Assembly: GCA_965116155.1 (NCBI GenBank)
Contig: OZ220488.1
Location: forward strand, 124,001-188,000
DNA length: 64,000 nt
Source of the DNA: G965116155 sp965116155
GTDB taxonomy: Bacteria > Bdellovibrionota > Bdellovibrionia > Bdellovibrionales > UBA1609
Direction of reading: 5' to 3'
Shown here: positions 24,697 to 33,120 of the stretch, piece by piece
How the letters are laid out: each line of letters begins with the position of its first letter
Numbering within the stretch: position 1 is the stretch's first letter
Made by a program: the position numbers and the translations under genes
The notes under the pieces: model-generated
Databases searched by the model: none
The model's input: only the letters and a program-made list of their open reading frames with translations
Told to the model about the DNA's origin: nothing

Positions 24697-25666
24697 GGAG
24701 CGCGGCCTCGCGTGGCAGGGTTTTTATTAAGGCCGTCAGTTTGTGGATAAAAGCTTTTAAAATAGGGCACGCATCTAGAAGCTCTTTTAGCTCGGGGGCA
24801 GGGGCGATAACGAGCAGATCCTCAGCGCTCTTATCCAGAGACGCGCGGTATTTTAAATCCCCACGCCCGCAAAAATGCATAAAATTGCCGCACATTTTAA
24901 TAAGCCTCTGCAAGGCCTGCAGGTAAAATAGTCTATTTGCTTCTTTTTGAGACAAGGCCTGGGGCCACAGATTTAGCGCGCGCGCTTTAAGCATATAGTA
25001 CTGCACGAGCTGCTCTTGCTCGGCTTTGGGCAAACGCACATAGGCGTCAAACACCAAACTTACAAGGTCGTACACCAAAGGGCCTGGGCGCGCGTCTTGA
25101 AAATCCACCACGCCCATTGTAATTGGGGCCCCTGCGCGCGCACGGCGCAGTATAAGGTTGCGCGAGTGAAAGTCGCGGTGGCAAAGTTTAAACTCTGCCC
25201 TACACAAAAGCTCGGACAAATACAAAAACTCCCGCCCCAAGGCTTGGGTGTTAAGGTTAAATTGATCGGCACAAAATTCTAGCTCGCGGGCAAATATGCG
25301 GCTTGTAAAATCTCCCCAAGGCAAAGCCTTGCTGCGCGGGATGCTTTGGATTTTTAAAATTTCGTCCACGGCTTTTTTGTACATTTTTAGGCGGTGCTTT
25401 GCGCTCACATGGCATAGCTCCCAGGGGCCGAGGTCCTCTACCACGGCACAGCCCAGCTTGGGGTTAAGGCCCCATAGCTCTGGCACTCCTACGCCCGCGC
25501 GTGCGAGTATCTGTTGCAACGACAAAAACGCCTCAGCCTGGGCGCAGCCCGAGCCAAAGCCTTTGTCCCACATAAGCAAAGCCCCCACAGGGCGACCGGA
25601 TACAAAAATCCGCTCGTACCTCCTATGGGAAGCCTCGGCCTCGAGAGTTTTTAAAGAAAAATCCAT
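24689..25666 (-). CDS. amgK: Anomeric N-acetylmuramate/GlcNAc kinase-like phosphotransferase
   Basis: 325 residues of the aminoglycoside-phosphotransferase (APH) fold. The catalytic loop CHRDFHSRNLIL (HxDxxxxN) and the metal-binding VVDFQDARPGP are both present, as is an N-terminal region SHRRYERIF...GALLMWD in place of a nucleotide-binding lobe. Such a kinase next to a MurU-like gene is the known AmgK-MurU arrangement for recycling MurNAc. It runs straight into murU with an 8-base overlap, and the three genes amgK-murU-dapF form a cell-wall operon. General APH-type kinases are the alternative reading. Confidence 0.82.
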   Translation of the reverse strand: MDFSLKTLEAEASHRRYERIFVSGRPVGALLMWDKGFGSGCAQAEAFLSLQQILARAGVGVPELWGLNPKLGCAVVEDLGPWELCHVSAKHRLKMYKKAVDEILKIQSIPRSKALPWGDFTSRIFARELEFCADQFNLNTQALGREFLYLSELLCRAEFKLCHRDFHSRNLILRRARAGAPITMGVVDFQDARPGPLVYDLVSLVFDAYVRLPKAEQEQLVQYYMLKARALNLWPQALSQKEANRLFYLQALQRLIKMCGNFMHFCGRGDLKYRASLDKSAEDLLVIAPAPELKELLDACPILKAFIHKLTALIKTLPREAALHG

Positions 25667-25787
25667 CCGTGTCCTTGTCTTTGCTAATTGCCTCTACTGG
25701 TTGCCTCTGTTGGTTGCTTCTGGGGGGCTTTACGCTACGCGCATGGACTTTGAGGCCCAATGCGGTTAATGCTGTTTGTATAAAGCT

Positions 25788-26339
25788 ATGACCACCATCA
25801 TAAACCCAAAACCCACTGAGCTGCCACCCCACAAAGTGCTGATTACGGCTGAGCAGATACAAAAGCGCGTTAAAGAGCTTGGGCGGGAGCTAAGCCAAAA
25901 ATTTATGGGCCGCCCTGTTGTGGTGATCACTGTGCTAAATGGAGCCTTTGTGTTTGCGGCGGATCTTGTGCGATCCTTAGAGCTGGATGTGCATTGTGAG
26001 TTTGTGTGTTTTTCTAGCTATGACGGCACCACCAAAAGCAGTGGCCAGGTGGTTTCTACCTTGGATGTGCCTGGGAATCTTGAGGGCCGGCATCTGCTAA
26101 TTATAGAGGATATTATCGACACAGGGGGCACTATGGCGCTGTTTCAAAAGATGATGCTATGCCGCAAGCCGGCTTCGATTACCACGTGCAGCCTTTTGCA
26201 AAAGACCAAAAACCGCACCACCCAGTGCCAGCTGGACTACGTGGGCTTTACTTACAAAGATGAATTTGTAGTCGGCTATGGGCTCGACTACCAGCGCCTT
26301 ATGCGCAACCTCCCTTATGTCGCCACATTAGAGTGTTAG
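25788..26339 (+). CDS. hpt: Hypoxanthine phosphoribosyltransferase
   Basis: 183 residues from ATG 25788 (an in-frame TTG at 25776 would add four residues). The PRPP-binding loop LLIIEDIIDTGGTM is canonical, the VLNGAFVFAADL loop matches the pyrophosphate-binding PPi loop, and VGYGLDYQRLMRNLPYVA is the standard C-terminal base-contact region. The enzyme salvages hypoxanthine (and often guanine) to IMP/GMP. The final residues T-L-E-C-stop are encoded by the repeat end ACATTAGAGTGTTAG, one of several genes here closed by that motif. Confidence 0.95.
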   Translation: MTTIINPKPTELPPHKVLITAEQIQKRVKELGRELSQKFMGRPVVVITVLNGAFVFAADLVRSLELDVHCEFVCFSSYDGTTKSSGQVVSTLDVPGNLEGRHLLIIEDIIDTGGTMALFQKMMLCRKPASITTCSLLQKTKNRTTQCQLDYVGFTYKDEFVVGYGLDYQRLMRNLPYVATLEC

Positions 26340-26455
26340 GCAAGTTAGAGTGCTAGCCACATGCTCTGTGGGGCACTTGTCTGCCTGATGCTCGTCCCTT
26401 GCAGGGACTATCAGGAAGATGCGCTTAATCCCATGGCATTTTCCTAGCGCTCTAA
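26328..26455. repeat. Complete small palindromic element between hpt and a lipoprotein gene
   Basis: Left end doubled: TTAGAGTGTTAG at 26328-26339 (the hpt stop) and TTAGAGTGCTAG at 26345-26356. Left arm CCACATGCTCTG, tip CCTGAT-GCTC-GTCCC / GGGAC-T-ATCAGG with a 4x1 internal loop, right end GGCATTTTCCTAGCGCTCTAA (CTAGCGCTCTAA at 26444-26455). The right arm does not pair with the left arm, so this copy joins halves of two subtypes. The right end holds the stop of the lipoprotein gene. Confidence 0.88.
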
Positions 26456-26988
26456 TTTTCTAAATTGCCACTAAGTATAGCAGTCTCGCGATAAAAGAGC
26501 CTAAAGCTAATTTGTCTGGCTTCCGCCGTGGTAGGGTACACAAAGAGCTTCAGCACTCCACTGCGAGCAGAGTAAGAGCCGTCATCTTGCTCCACCAGCG
26601 TGCCCCAAAAGCGAATACTGTTGTTAGGCACTGTGTTTATCCACGCGCTGCGCGAAGACTGAGGCATTATAACCAAACTAATATTAGTGCCATCGCCACT
26701 GTTTTGTGTCAGCGCGCCCAGGTCGCCTTGCACCTGCATGCTTGGGTACGAGTCCACCGTTTTGCAAGTAAGGCGGCTACAAACGCGCTGTTCGCGCAAT
26801 AGCTCGCGATAGGCCCCGGCATTAAGGACACTGCCCGAATAAGATGTCCACACATGGCCAGGTGCGGTGCCAGGCGCTATAAGCCCCAACCCCCCTCCTG
26901 GAATACCCCCCTGGCCGCATGCAGTCATCCAAAACCCCGCAACTAGCGGAACAAGTACGCTTTTGATTATGGATTTTGTGCCTCTCAT
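26452..26988 (-). CDS. Small lipoprotein of unknown function
   Basis: 178 residues from ATG 26988, preceded by AAGGA. The N-terminus KSIIKSVLVPLVAGFWMTAC has a lipobox-like MTAC, so Cys23-24 is probably lipidated after export. The mature protein begins with a Gly/Pro stretch, then a mostly beta-strand-type domain with two cysteines (CSRLTC). I do not recognise the family. It is divergent from tadC, and the intervening region shares a motif with the upstream region of the lipoprotein gene near 63.7 kb. The stop TAG lies in the terminal repeat of the adjacent element. Confidence 0.65.
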   Translation of the reverse strand: MRGTKSIIKSVLVPLVAGFWMTACGQGGIPGGGLGLIAPGTAPGHVWTSYSGSVLNAGAYRELLREQRVCSRLTCKTVDSYPSMQVQGDLGALTQNSGDGTNISLVIMPQSSRSAWINTVPNNSIRFWGTLVEQDDGSYSARSGVLKLFVYPTTAEARQISFRLFYRETAILSGNLEN

Positions 26989-27094
26989 TGCAGGGTCCTT
27001 TGTGTGTGTTTTTTTGCCTAAAGTGTTGTACCCACAAACACTATGCAAAACATGCGCCATTAGAATTTTCAAGCCTTAGGTCGGTTTTGCGGCA

Positions 27095-27120
27095 CTTAAA
27101 GTGTCTACAAAATAGACACT
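27095..27120. promoter_or_regulatory. Inverted repeat in the divergent promoter region lipoprotein/tadC
   Basis: AGTGTCTA (27100-27107) and TAGACACT (27113-27120) form an 8-bp inverted repeat with a CAAAA spacer. The stretch CTTAAAGTGTCTACA is nearly identical to CTTAAAGTGTGTACA at 63859-63873, also between a minus-strand lipoprotein gene and a plus-strand gene. It may be an operator or part of a promoter. Confidence 0.45.
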
Positions 27121-27186
27121 TGCGCCCTTTATAGAAGGCATACCCCTGTAATCCCGACATGAGATAGGCAGGGGAGTCATGAAGTT

Positions 27187-28086
27187 ATGATGTTTGCAGA
27201 TGTTTTGTTGTTTATGGCTATGTTGCTTTTGGGGCTGAGTGTTTTTTTGCTGGCGCGTTTAATTTTGGGTCAAAGCTCTAAAATTAAAGCCCTTAATTGG
27301 GCGACGGGAGAGGAACCTAAAAAGTCTCCTAATGGCTTTATTAATTTATCCAGGCCCTTGGTGCATAACTTAAGCTTAGCGTGGGCGCAAAAAATCACAC
27401 GCCGTGCCTTACGCAATAGTATTGACCAAAAGCTGCAATTCGCAGGGCTTAAGCAAGAGCTTAATGTGGATGAGTTTTTGGGGCTTAAAATTTTATGGGG
27501 CCTTATTGCGCCTTTGTTTTTGTTGTTTTTAGACTTTGTCACAGGGGGCGGCGTACCGTGGTGGTTCTGTGTGCTTTTGGGTTTTGGGGGTTTTTATTTG
27601 CCAGACATTTATGCACGGCAATGCTCGGCGCAAAGATACACCTCTATTGTGGGGCAGTTGCCTTTTTTTGTAGATCTTTTAGCGCTGTCGGGTGAGGCGG
27701 GGTTAGATTTTATGCAGTGCTTGCAAAGGGTGTGCGAAAAAGCCCCCCCCAGTCCACTTGTTGCAGAGTTTCAGCATGTTATTAAAGACACCAAGCTCGG
27801 CGCCTCGAGAGGTGAGGCGTTAAAATCCATGGCCAAACGGGTAGATGTAGAGGAGCTAGGAGCTTTGGTGTCGGTAGTGGTGGATGCCGAGCACACAGGA
27901 GCTAGCATTGCAAAAGTACTAAAGGAGCAAAGTGCACAGATGCGGGTTGAGCGTTTGGTACGGGCAGAAAAAGCCGGTGCAAGGGCTTCGCAGTTAATTT
28001 TAATGCCAATGATGCTGTTTATTTTGCCGGCGATTTTTTTAATGGTTTTTGCTCCCGTGGGGTTGCAGTTTATAGGTGGAGGTTAA
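27187..28086 (+). CDS. tadC: Tad-type secretion/pilus inner-membrane protein (type II secretion F family)
   Basis: 299 residues. N-terminal TM, a cytoplasmic region, two TMs around 100-140, then the F-domain core: LPFFVDLLALSGEAGLDFMQCLQRV, KLGASRGEALKSMAKRVDVEELGALVSVVVDAEHTGASIAKVLKEQSAQMR, and a C-terminal TM MPMMLFILPAIFLMVFAP. This order matches TadC rather than TadB or PilC. In Tad systems TadB/TadC form the platform for pilus assembly on the inner membrane. The usual partner tadB is not in this window. The gene is followed directly by a DUF192 gene and three FHA-like genes on the same strand. Confidence 0.9.
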   Translation: MMFADVLLFMAMLLLGLSVFLLARLILGQSSKIKALNWATGEEPKKSPNGFINLSRPLVHNLSLAWAQKITRRALRNSIDQKLQFAGLKQELNVDEFLGLKILWGLIAPLFLLFLDFVTGGGVPWWFCVLLGFGGFYLPDIYARQCSAQRYTSIVGQLPFFVDLLALSGEAGLDFMQCLQRVCEKAPPSPLVAEFQHVIKDTKLGASRGEALKSMAKRVDVEELGALVSVVVDAEHTGASIAKVLKEQSAQMRVERLVRAEKAGARASQLILMPMMLFILPAIFLMVFAPVGLQFIGGG

Positions 28087-28476
28087 GTGGGAGCAAAAAC
28101 GCAGCGCCCTTTACATTTGCATGGCATGCCTTGTGGCAGCTTGGTTTGCAAAAGCAAAAACCTCTGCCTAGCGCATGAGGTGTTTAAGGTTGAGAGCTTT
28201 TGGGGTCGCGGAGTAGGTTTAATGGGCAAAAAACCTTCATCCCTAAAAGGGCGCAGTTTGTGGCTGGTGCCATGTGGGTCTGTGCATACGTGTTTTATGC
28301 GCTTTGCTATTAGCGTGATTTTTGTGGACCGCAATTTAAGAGTGGTAACACTGTTTCGTGCGGCCAAGCCTTGGAGGTTGTTTTTAGGCGCTAAGTCTGC
28401 GACTTCGGTTTTTGAGTTAAGTACAGGGTCTATTAAAGCTCTACAAGTGGGAGACCAGTTGCATGTGGGAAGTTAA
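28087..28476 (+). CDS. DUF192-family protein
   Basis: 129 residues from a GTG immediately after the tadC stop, so translation is probably coupled. The core matches DUF192: ESFWGRGVGLMGKKPSSLKGRSLWLVPCGSVHTCFMRFAISVIFVDRNLRVV, then SATSVFELSTGSIKALQVGDQL. This family is small and often exported; its role is not established. DUF192 genes are often found next to tad genes in proteobacteria, which supports the call. It overlaps the next gene by 14 bases. Confidence 0.82.
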   Translation: MGAKTQRPLHLHGMPCGSLVCKSKNLCLAHEVFKVESFWGRGVGLMGKKPSSLKGRSLWLVPCGSVHTCFMRFAISVIFVDRNLRVVTLFRAAKPWRLFLGAKSATSVFELSTGSIKALQVGDQLHVGS

Positions 28477-30016
28477 AATTTTAACCGGCCCTCAAGCGGG
28501 CGAGTGCAAAACTTTGCAAGAGGGCAAAAACACAGTCGGCCGTTCTGAGGATAATTACATTGTTTTGCGTTCGCATGGGATATCTAAAAAACACGCCCAC
28601 CTTTGGCTGGAGGGAGATAGGGTTAAGCTAGTAGATTGCGCATCTACTAATGGAGTTTTTGTTAACGGAGTTAAAGTTAAAGAGCACTGGCTAGAAGAGG
28701 GGGATAGGTTTTCGTTTTTCGATGTGCTCTGTTCTGTGCAACCTAAGGGCACGGACATTCCGCTAGAGCACGGCGTGCAGGCATTTGCAAAAGCCAGCCC
28801 TCAAGATCAAGATGACATGATCGCCTCAGGCACCCATGCAGGCGCGGAGCAAGCCTTACCTGTGGTGGGAGCTTTTGAGTCTTGGCTCGACCGCGCGGTG
28901 ATGCCGGGTTTTTATTCCTTGGCCCGCATGGTGGATTTTAGGTCGTTTATGGCGTTTGGAGTGGCGGTTTTTGTTTTGGTTTTGGTGGGAGTTTCGGCCT
29001 TGCCTTTGTGGCGGCTTACTAGTCAGGGGCTTAAGCAGCAGAACCTGCTTAAGTCTCAAGCTTTGGCGCAGGCCTTGGCGCGGCATGCGGCGCCTTTGTT
29101 AAAGTCTGGGGATTTTGGTGCGGGTTTGGGCGATATTAATCTTGAGCCCGGTGTGCAAGGGGCCTATGTGGTTAATACTCAAGGCGTGGTGCTGGCGCCT
29201 TTAACCGAAGTGGGCCAGCCTTTAGATAAACCCTATGTGCATGAAGGTAGAAAAAAACGCAAAGCCTCTGCTAAGTCGGTTTCTATGCACAAAGCCGTGG
29301 GGATGGCGCCGATTAAGTTTTTTGATCCTGTCACCCAAGCCCAGCAGACACAGGCTTTTGCGGTGGTGTTTTATAGCTCTAAGGGTGTGCTATCTATGGG
29401 GGACACACTAGCCAGCTTTTTGGTGCAGAACCTGGTTTTGTATCTGCTGTTAGGTTTGTTGTTTTGGGTGTGGTGCTGCAAAATGTGGGAGCGGGCTTTT
29501 GTGGGTTTAAGCGAGCAGATTGAAAAATCTCTTAAAGAAGGAGCGTCCCAAGTGACGCCAGATTATAAGCTTAAACCCCTTACGGTACTAGGGGAGCAGG
29601 TGCAAAACTTATTGGCGCGTGTGTTGGATGCACCTGCAATGGCCGATGCAGCGGATAGGACGGCGCCAGATCGGCAGGCAGAGCTGGACCAGCTAGTGGA
29701 TATGGTGGGGCATGGCGCGGCAGTGATCCAGAGCGGCAGCAATTTGTTAGTAGCGGCGAATGAGGTTTTTTGGCACATAGTGGACTTAGATCCGCAGGAT
29801 GTTTTGCAGTCTCATGTGAGTAGTATTTCAGACCAAGCCTTGGCTTTGAATTTTGAGGATATTGCAAACAAGCTCAGCGCTGAGGGAGGAGAGAGCAGTT
29901 ACGCAGCAGGGGAGCTGGATTTTAAAGGCGTAGGGTACAGTTTGTCGGCTATGCGCTTATACGAGGGAGAGGAGAGTTGTTATTTTTTAGTAATACTTTG
30001 CGCGGCGGAGGGGTAG
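28463..30016 (+). CDS. FHA-domain membrane protein
   Basis: 517 residues. An N-terminal FHA domain (about 1-95) carries the phosphothreonine-binding pattern GRSEDNYIV...ISKKHAHL...DCASTNGVFVNG, essentially canonical. Two hydrophobic segments (about 168-195, and 320-345 with LVQNLVLYLLLGLLFWVWCC) enclose a region of about 130 residues that would be periplasmic. A C-terminal cytoplasmic part follows with a PAS-like feel (IQSGSNLLVAANEVFWHIVDLDP). FHA proteins read Ser/Thr phosphorylation; next to tadC it may regulate the pilus apparatus. That link is inferred from position. Confidence 0.82.
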   Translation: MWEVKILTGPQAGECKTLQEGKNTVGRSEDNYIVLRSHGISKKHAHLWLEGDRVKLVDCASTNGVFVNGVKVKEHWLEEGDRFSFFDVLCSVQPKGTDIPLEHGVQAFAKASPQDQDDMIASGTHAGAEQALPVVGAFESWLDRAVMPGFYSLARMVDFRSFMAFGVAVFVLVLVGVSALPLWRLTSQGLKQQNLLKSQALAQALARHAAPLLKSGDFGAGLGDINLEPGVQGAYVVNTQGVVLAPLTEVGQPLDKPYVHEGRKKRKASAKSVSMHKAVGMAPIKFFDPVTQAQQTQAFAVVFYSSKGVLSMGDTLASFLVQNLVLYLLLGLLFWVWCCKMWERAFVGLSEQIEKSLKEGASQVTPDYKLKPLTVLGEQVQNLLARVLDAPAMADAADRTAPDRQAELDQLVDMVGHGAAVIQSGSNLLVAANEVFWHIVDLDPQDVLQSHVSSISDQALALNFEDIANKLSAEGGESSYAAGELDFKGVGYSLSAMRLYEGEESCYFLVILCAAEG

Positions 30017-30023
30017 AGAGTAC

Positions 30024-31406
30024 GTGAGTGATGTAAAAACCAAATATGCCCGAATGGTGCCTTGTGGAGGCACAGAAGGCGAGGCATTTTTGTGGCCTGA
30101 GGGCTCAGATGGCATGCCTGTGCGCGAGGTACGGGTGGGTCGGGCTTTGGATAACGACTGGGTGGTTCGTGGTGACGCAAAGTGCTCCCGTTATCAGGCG
30201 CGGTTTATGTTGGTTGCAGGCACATTGAGTGTGGTGCCTGAGGGCCGTGGTGGGTGCTTTGTAAACGATAAAAAAGTATTAGAATGCGGCGTGAGCTTGT
30301 CGCATGGCGATAGCGTGGTGCTGGGGCGCAGCAAGTGGAGAGTAGAGTGCAGCACATTAAGCCAAGAAGATCCCGCGTCAAGTGCTTTAGCGGACGGCGC
30401 TTTAAGCTCTAAGGACGATCAGGACTTGGGCGAGCCTTCTTTGCTAAAAGAAAGCTCCGCTATAAGAAAAGTCTTTGGCAAAGCTTTTACTAAACACGGT
30501 AGCAAAAAAAACCTCCCCCCCAATAAGGTCCCAGACAAGATCCCAGACAAGATCCCAGACAAAGCGCAGCCCGACACTCAATATAGCGCCCAACATAGTT
30601 CGCAAGCTAATGCGGGCAGTATGGGTGTGGAGTTTGAGCAAGTTGCAACAAAAAGCGATCCAGCAGAAAGAGCAGCGCCTAAAGAAGCACCAGAAGAAGC
30701 ACCAGAAGAAGCACCAGAAGCGGCGCCATCATCTGCGCAAGAGGCGCCTGAAGCGCCCACTGCAGACCAAAGAGCTGAGCCAAAGGGGTTTGAACTTGCG
30801 ATGCAAAGCTCTGTTAGCGAGAGCCTGGTTATGCATGCAACAGGCCATCAAGGAGAGCATCAAGGAGAGTACAGAGGAGAGTATAGAAGCAAAAACAAAA
30901 CCCACAAGGGTGGGAGGTTTGTGTTTGTTGCCCTTGTGCTTGGGGTGCTTGGCTTTGGGGTGTGGGTAGGTTGGCAAGGTGGTGCGATAAAAAAGAGTGG
31001 CACAAAAAAACGTGCAAGCGCTAGTGCTGCGGCGCCTGGTGCTGGCAAAGTAGTAGATCGTGCTCCACAAAGCACCAGCTCGGCTCAAAGCAAGGCTTTG
31101 CTTATTAAGGGCAGGCGCGAAATGGGTCAAGGGAATTACGCTTTAGCGCTAAAGAGTTTTAACGAGTGTTTGCGCCATGAGCCGGGGCATGTTTTGTGTA
31201 GCACTTATGTGCAGCGGGCGGAGCGCAAGAGGGCCGAAAAAGTGCGCGAGCAAATGCTGCGTGCCAAAACTTTAAAAGCCCAGCATCAGTTTCGGGCCTG
31301 TGCGGTGGTGGGGGCTAATGTGTTAAGCTTGTTGTCGCGCACAAAAGACGCCAAGCTCTATAGTGAGGCTCTTAAGTTAAAGCTTGAGTGTGAAAATAAA
31401 AAATAA
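30024..31406 (+). CDS. Membrane protein with degenerate FHA-like domain and low-complexity linker
   Basis: 460 residues from GTG, 7 bases after the previous gene. The N-terminus (1-115) has an FHA-like outline, VGRALDNDWVV...CSRYQARF...GGCFVNDKKV, with the Arg-Ser-His core altered. A long low-complexity linker has short tandem repeats (PDKIPDKIPDK, EAPEEAPEEAPE, GEHQGEYRGEYR). Then one TM segment (about 293-312, FVFVALVLGVLGFGVWVGW), an Ala/Ser-rich spacer and a C-terminal TPR-like unit (GRREMGQGNYALALKSFNECLRHEPGHVLC). Likely co-functions with the neighbouring FHA proteins. Confidence 0.7.
   Translation: MSDVKTKYARMVPCGGTEGEAFLWPEGSDGMPVREVRVGRALDNDWVVRGDAKCSRYQARFMLVAGTLSVVPEGRGGCFVNDKKVLECGVSLSHGDSVVLGRSKWRVECSTLSQEDPASSALADGALSSKDDQDLGEPSLLKESSAIRKVFGKAFTKHGSKKNLPPNKVPDKIPDKIPDKAQPDTQYSAQHSSQANAGSMGVEFEQVATKSDPAERAAPKEAPEEAPEEAPEAAPSSAQEAPEAPTADQRAEPKGFELAMQSSVSESLVMHATGHQGEHQGEYRGEYRSKNKTHKGGRFVFVALVLGVLGFGVWVGWQGGAIKKSGTKKRASASAAAPGAGKVVDRAPQSTSSAQSKALLIKGRREMGQGNYALALKSFNECLRHEPGHVLCSTYVQRAERKRAEKVREQMLRAKTLKAQHQFRACAVVGANVLSLLSRTKDAKLYSEALKLKLECENKK
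30531..30719. repeat. Two in-frame 12-bp tandem repeats inside the second FHA-like gene
   Basis: CCAGACAAGATC units at about 30531-30564 (encoding PDKI) and GAAGCACCAGAA units at 30684-30719 (encoding EAPE), three copies each. Both are multiples of three and so frame-neutral. Confidence 0.8.
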
Positions 31407-31429
31407 ATAACCCATGTCAGGAGGTTAAA

Positions 31430-32857
31430 GTGCCGTCTAAAGTGGCTTTGCAGGCTGTGCTAAAGTTGCATATAAGCCCAGAGGCTTTGGGTTTGTGGCA
31501 CAAGCTGCGCGGAGCAAAAGCGGGATGCAGGGAGTATGTGTTGCAAGAGAGCTCCCGCCAGTGGAGTGTGGGTTCGGGCAAGGGGTGCGACTTAAGGCTG
31601 CTCGCGCGGGGAGTAAAGCGCAAACATGGATTAGTATTTAAAAAACGCACAGGGGAGTTTGGTTTTAAAAACGCTAAGGGCAAAGAGCGCTTTTTAGAAA
31701 GCAAAGACGCCCTTGAGCTGGCTAAGGGAGTAAAGTTAGTTTTTGAGCTCCAACTCCCGCAGTTTTTTAAGCTAAATGAGGAGGCTAAAGAGCGCGCTTT
31801 GCGTATGGATGCCCAAAAGGATATTAAACGGGCTGCTAAAAACCCTGCACGCCCGTATGGCAATGCGCTTCGTTTTATTACTGTGGGTTTGTTGTTTGTT
31901 GGGGTTTTGGGGTGGCTGGTATTAGAGGGCGGCAAAACTCCTGCCACACCCGCTCAAGGCTTAAAACCTCAGCCCCCTTTGCTGCCCCAAGGCGTGGGGG
32001 TGGACAATGCGCCTGCAAGCAATCCGGCACTGCCGAATTCTGCGTCTGCCTCCAAGCCCAATATTCCAGAGCCTTTGATTGCAGATACAACACCCGCCCT
32101 GGCAGACAACATAGCAGACGAGCTAGCAGATGAGCCAGCAGGTGGTGGGTCGCCTGAGCCATCTTTAGCGCTGGATGAGGTTTTGTCAAAGTGCCGCGCA
32201 GAGTCTGCTGTGTTTAAGAGCTTAAGCGAGCTAAGGAGCTGTTTGGCCCCTGTGCGTTTAAATGACCCTGAAAACACTGAGGCTCGTGCTATGGAGCAAG
32301 ACCTTGTGCGGCGCTTAAAGGCGCAAAAAAAGCGACTCAAGCAAAAAGCAGATAAGCAGGCTTTTTTGGCGCGTGCTGCACGGGCTTGGGGTAGGGTGCA
32401 GGCTGTGGATGCCGCGGGTGACTTGGTAAACGCGATTGGTGCGTACGAGCTTTTTATAAAAAAATACAGCTCCCTTAAAAGCAGAGCCGCCCCAAACAGA
32501 GCTGCCCAAAAGAGAGATAATAAAGCCAAAAAGAGGCTAGCAGAATTAAAAAAAGAGCGCAGCGCGCGCGTGGAAAAGGCTAAATCCGAGTGCGAGCGCC
32601 TGGGGCGAGAGGACAGGTTTCGCGAGGCGCTGGGTTTTTGTAAAAAAGCTCGCGCCCTTAACCCGGATAGTGTGCCGGGCTTAATGGAGTCCCTGCGCAA
32701 AAGAGCCTGTACGCGGGTGAAAAAATGGTTTTCTGAGGCTAAGTTTCACGAGTACGGAGGCACTTTGGACGCCCGAGACGAGCTGTTGCAGAAAATTATT
32801 AACCTCGGCGTCGAGTGCCCTCAAACCTCCAAAGCCCGCAGGCTGCTAAGCAAATAA
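31430..32857 (+). CDS. FHA-like/TPR-like membrane protein
   Basis: 475 residues from GTG with a strong AGGAGG eight bases upstream. The first 120 residues look like a very degenerate FHA beta-sandwich (WSVGSGKGCDLRLLARGVKRKHGLVF). Then a single TM (about 147-165, FITVGLLFVGVLGWLVLEGG), an Ala/Pro-rich linker, and a C-terminal alpha-helical Lys/Arg/Ala-rich region with TPR-like periodicity and several cysteines (KSECERLGREDRFREALGFCKKARALNP). It closes the tadC-DUF192-FHA-FHA-FHA run. Its stop codon lies inside a 45-bp near-palindrome. Confidence 0.68.
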   Translation: MPSKVALQAVLKLHISPEALGLWHKLRGAKAGCREYVLQESSRQWSVGSGKGCDLRLLARGVKRKHGLVFKKRTGEFGFKNAKGKERFLESKDALELAKGVKLVFELQLPQFFKLNEEAKERALRMDAQKDIKRAAKNPARPYGNALRFITVGLLFVGVLGWLVLEGGKTPATPAQGLKPQPPLLPQGVGVDNAPASNPALPNSASASKPNIPEPLIADTTPALADNIADELADEPAGGGSPEPSLALDEVLSKCRAESAVFKSLSELRSCLAPVRLNDPENTEARAMEQDLVRRLKAQKKRLKQKADKQAFLARAARAWGRVQAVDAAGDLVNAIGAYELFIKKYSSLKSRAAPNRAAQKRDNKAKKRLAELKKERSARVEKAKSECERLGREDRFREALGFCKKARALNPDSVPGLMESLRKRACTRVKKWFSEAKFHEYGGTLDARDELLQKIINLGVECPQTSKARRLLSK

Positions 32858-32895
32858 GCTATGCAATCCACTAAGTGGGTTGCATAGCTTATTTG
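32851..32895. terminator. 45-bp near-perfect palindrome over the gene end, candidate terminator
   Basis: Arms 32851-32872 and 32874-32895 are reverse complements with a single mismatch and a one-base centre. The arm includes AAATAAGCTATGCAA and the TAA stop (32855-32857). As RNA it would form a very long hairpin overlapping the stop codon. There is no T-run, so factor-dependent or processing roles are as likely as intrinsic termination. Confidence 0.65.
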
Positions 32896-32900
32896 TGGTT

Positions 32901-33087
32901 GCTTAATGCACGGGGCTTTGATGGGAATGTCGCGGCTTTGGACCTAGAATCTCCAAAGCCGCAGGGCCATAGACTCCTTATAGGCCGCAAAACAAACTTG
33001 GGCCTTTCGTTTGTCCCAAGGATAGACGCTTCTGAGCTGCCCTTGGGACTGCACTTGTCGGCCAAGTTTGTTTTGCTAGCACTCTAA
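32901..33087. repeat. Palindromic element, reverse orientation
   Basis: Tail module in reverse (AATGCACGGGGCTTTGA, then hairpin GCGGCTTTGGA...TCCAAAGCCGC), followed by GGCCGCAAAACAAACTTGG and its partner CCAAGTTTGTTTTGC. The right end is CTAGCACTCTAA (33076-33087). The AAACAAACTTGG arm is not used by any other copy here yet is paired within this copy. Confidence 0.83.
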
Positions 33088-33120
33088 CTTGAGTTTTTCT
33101 TAGTAGTTTTATATATACAC

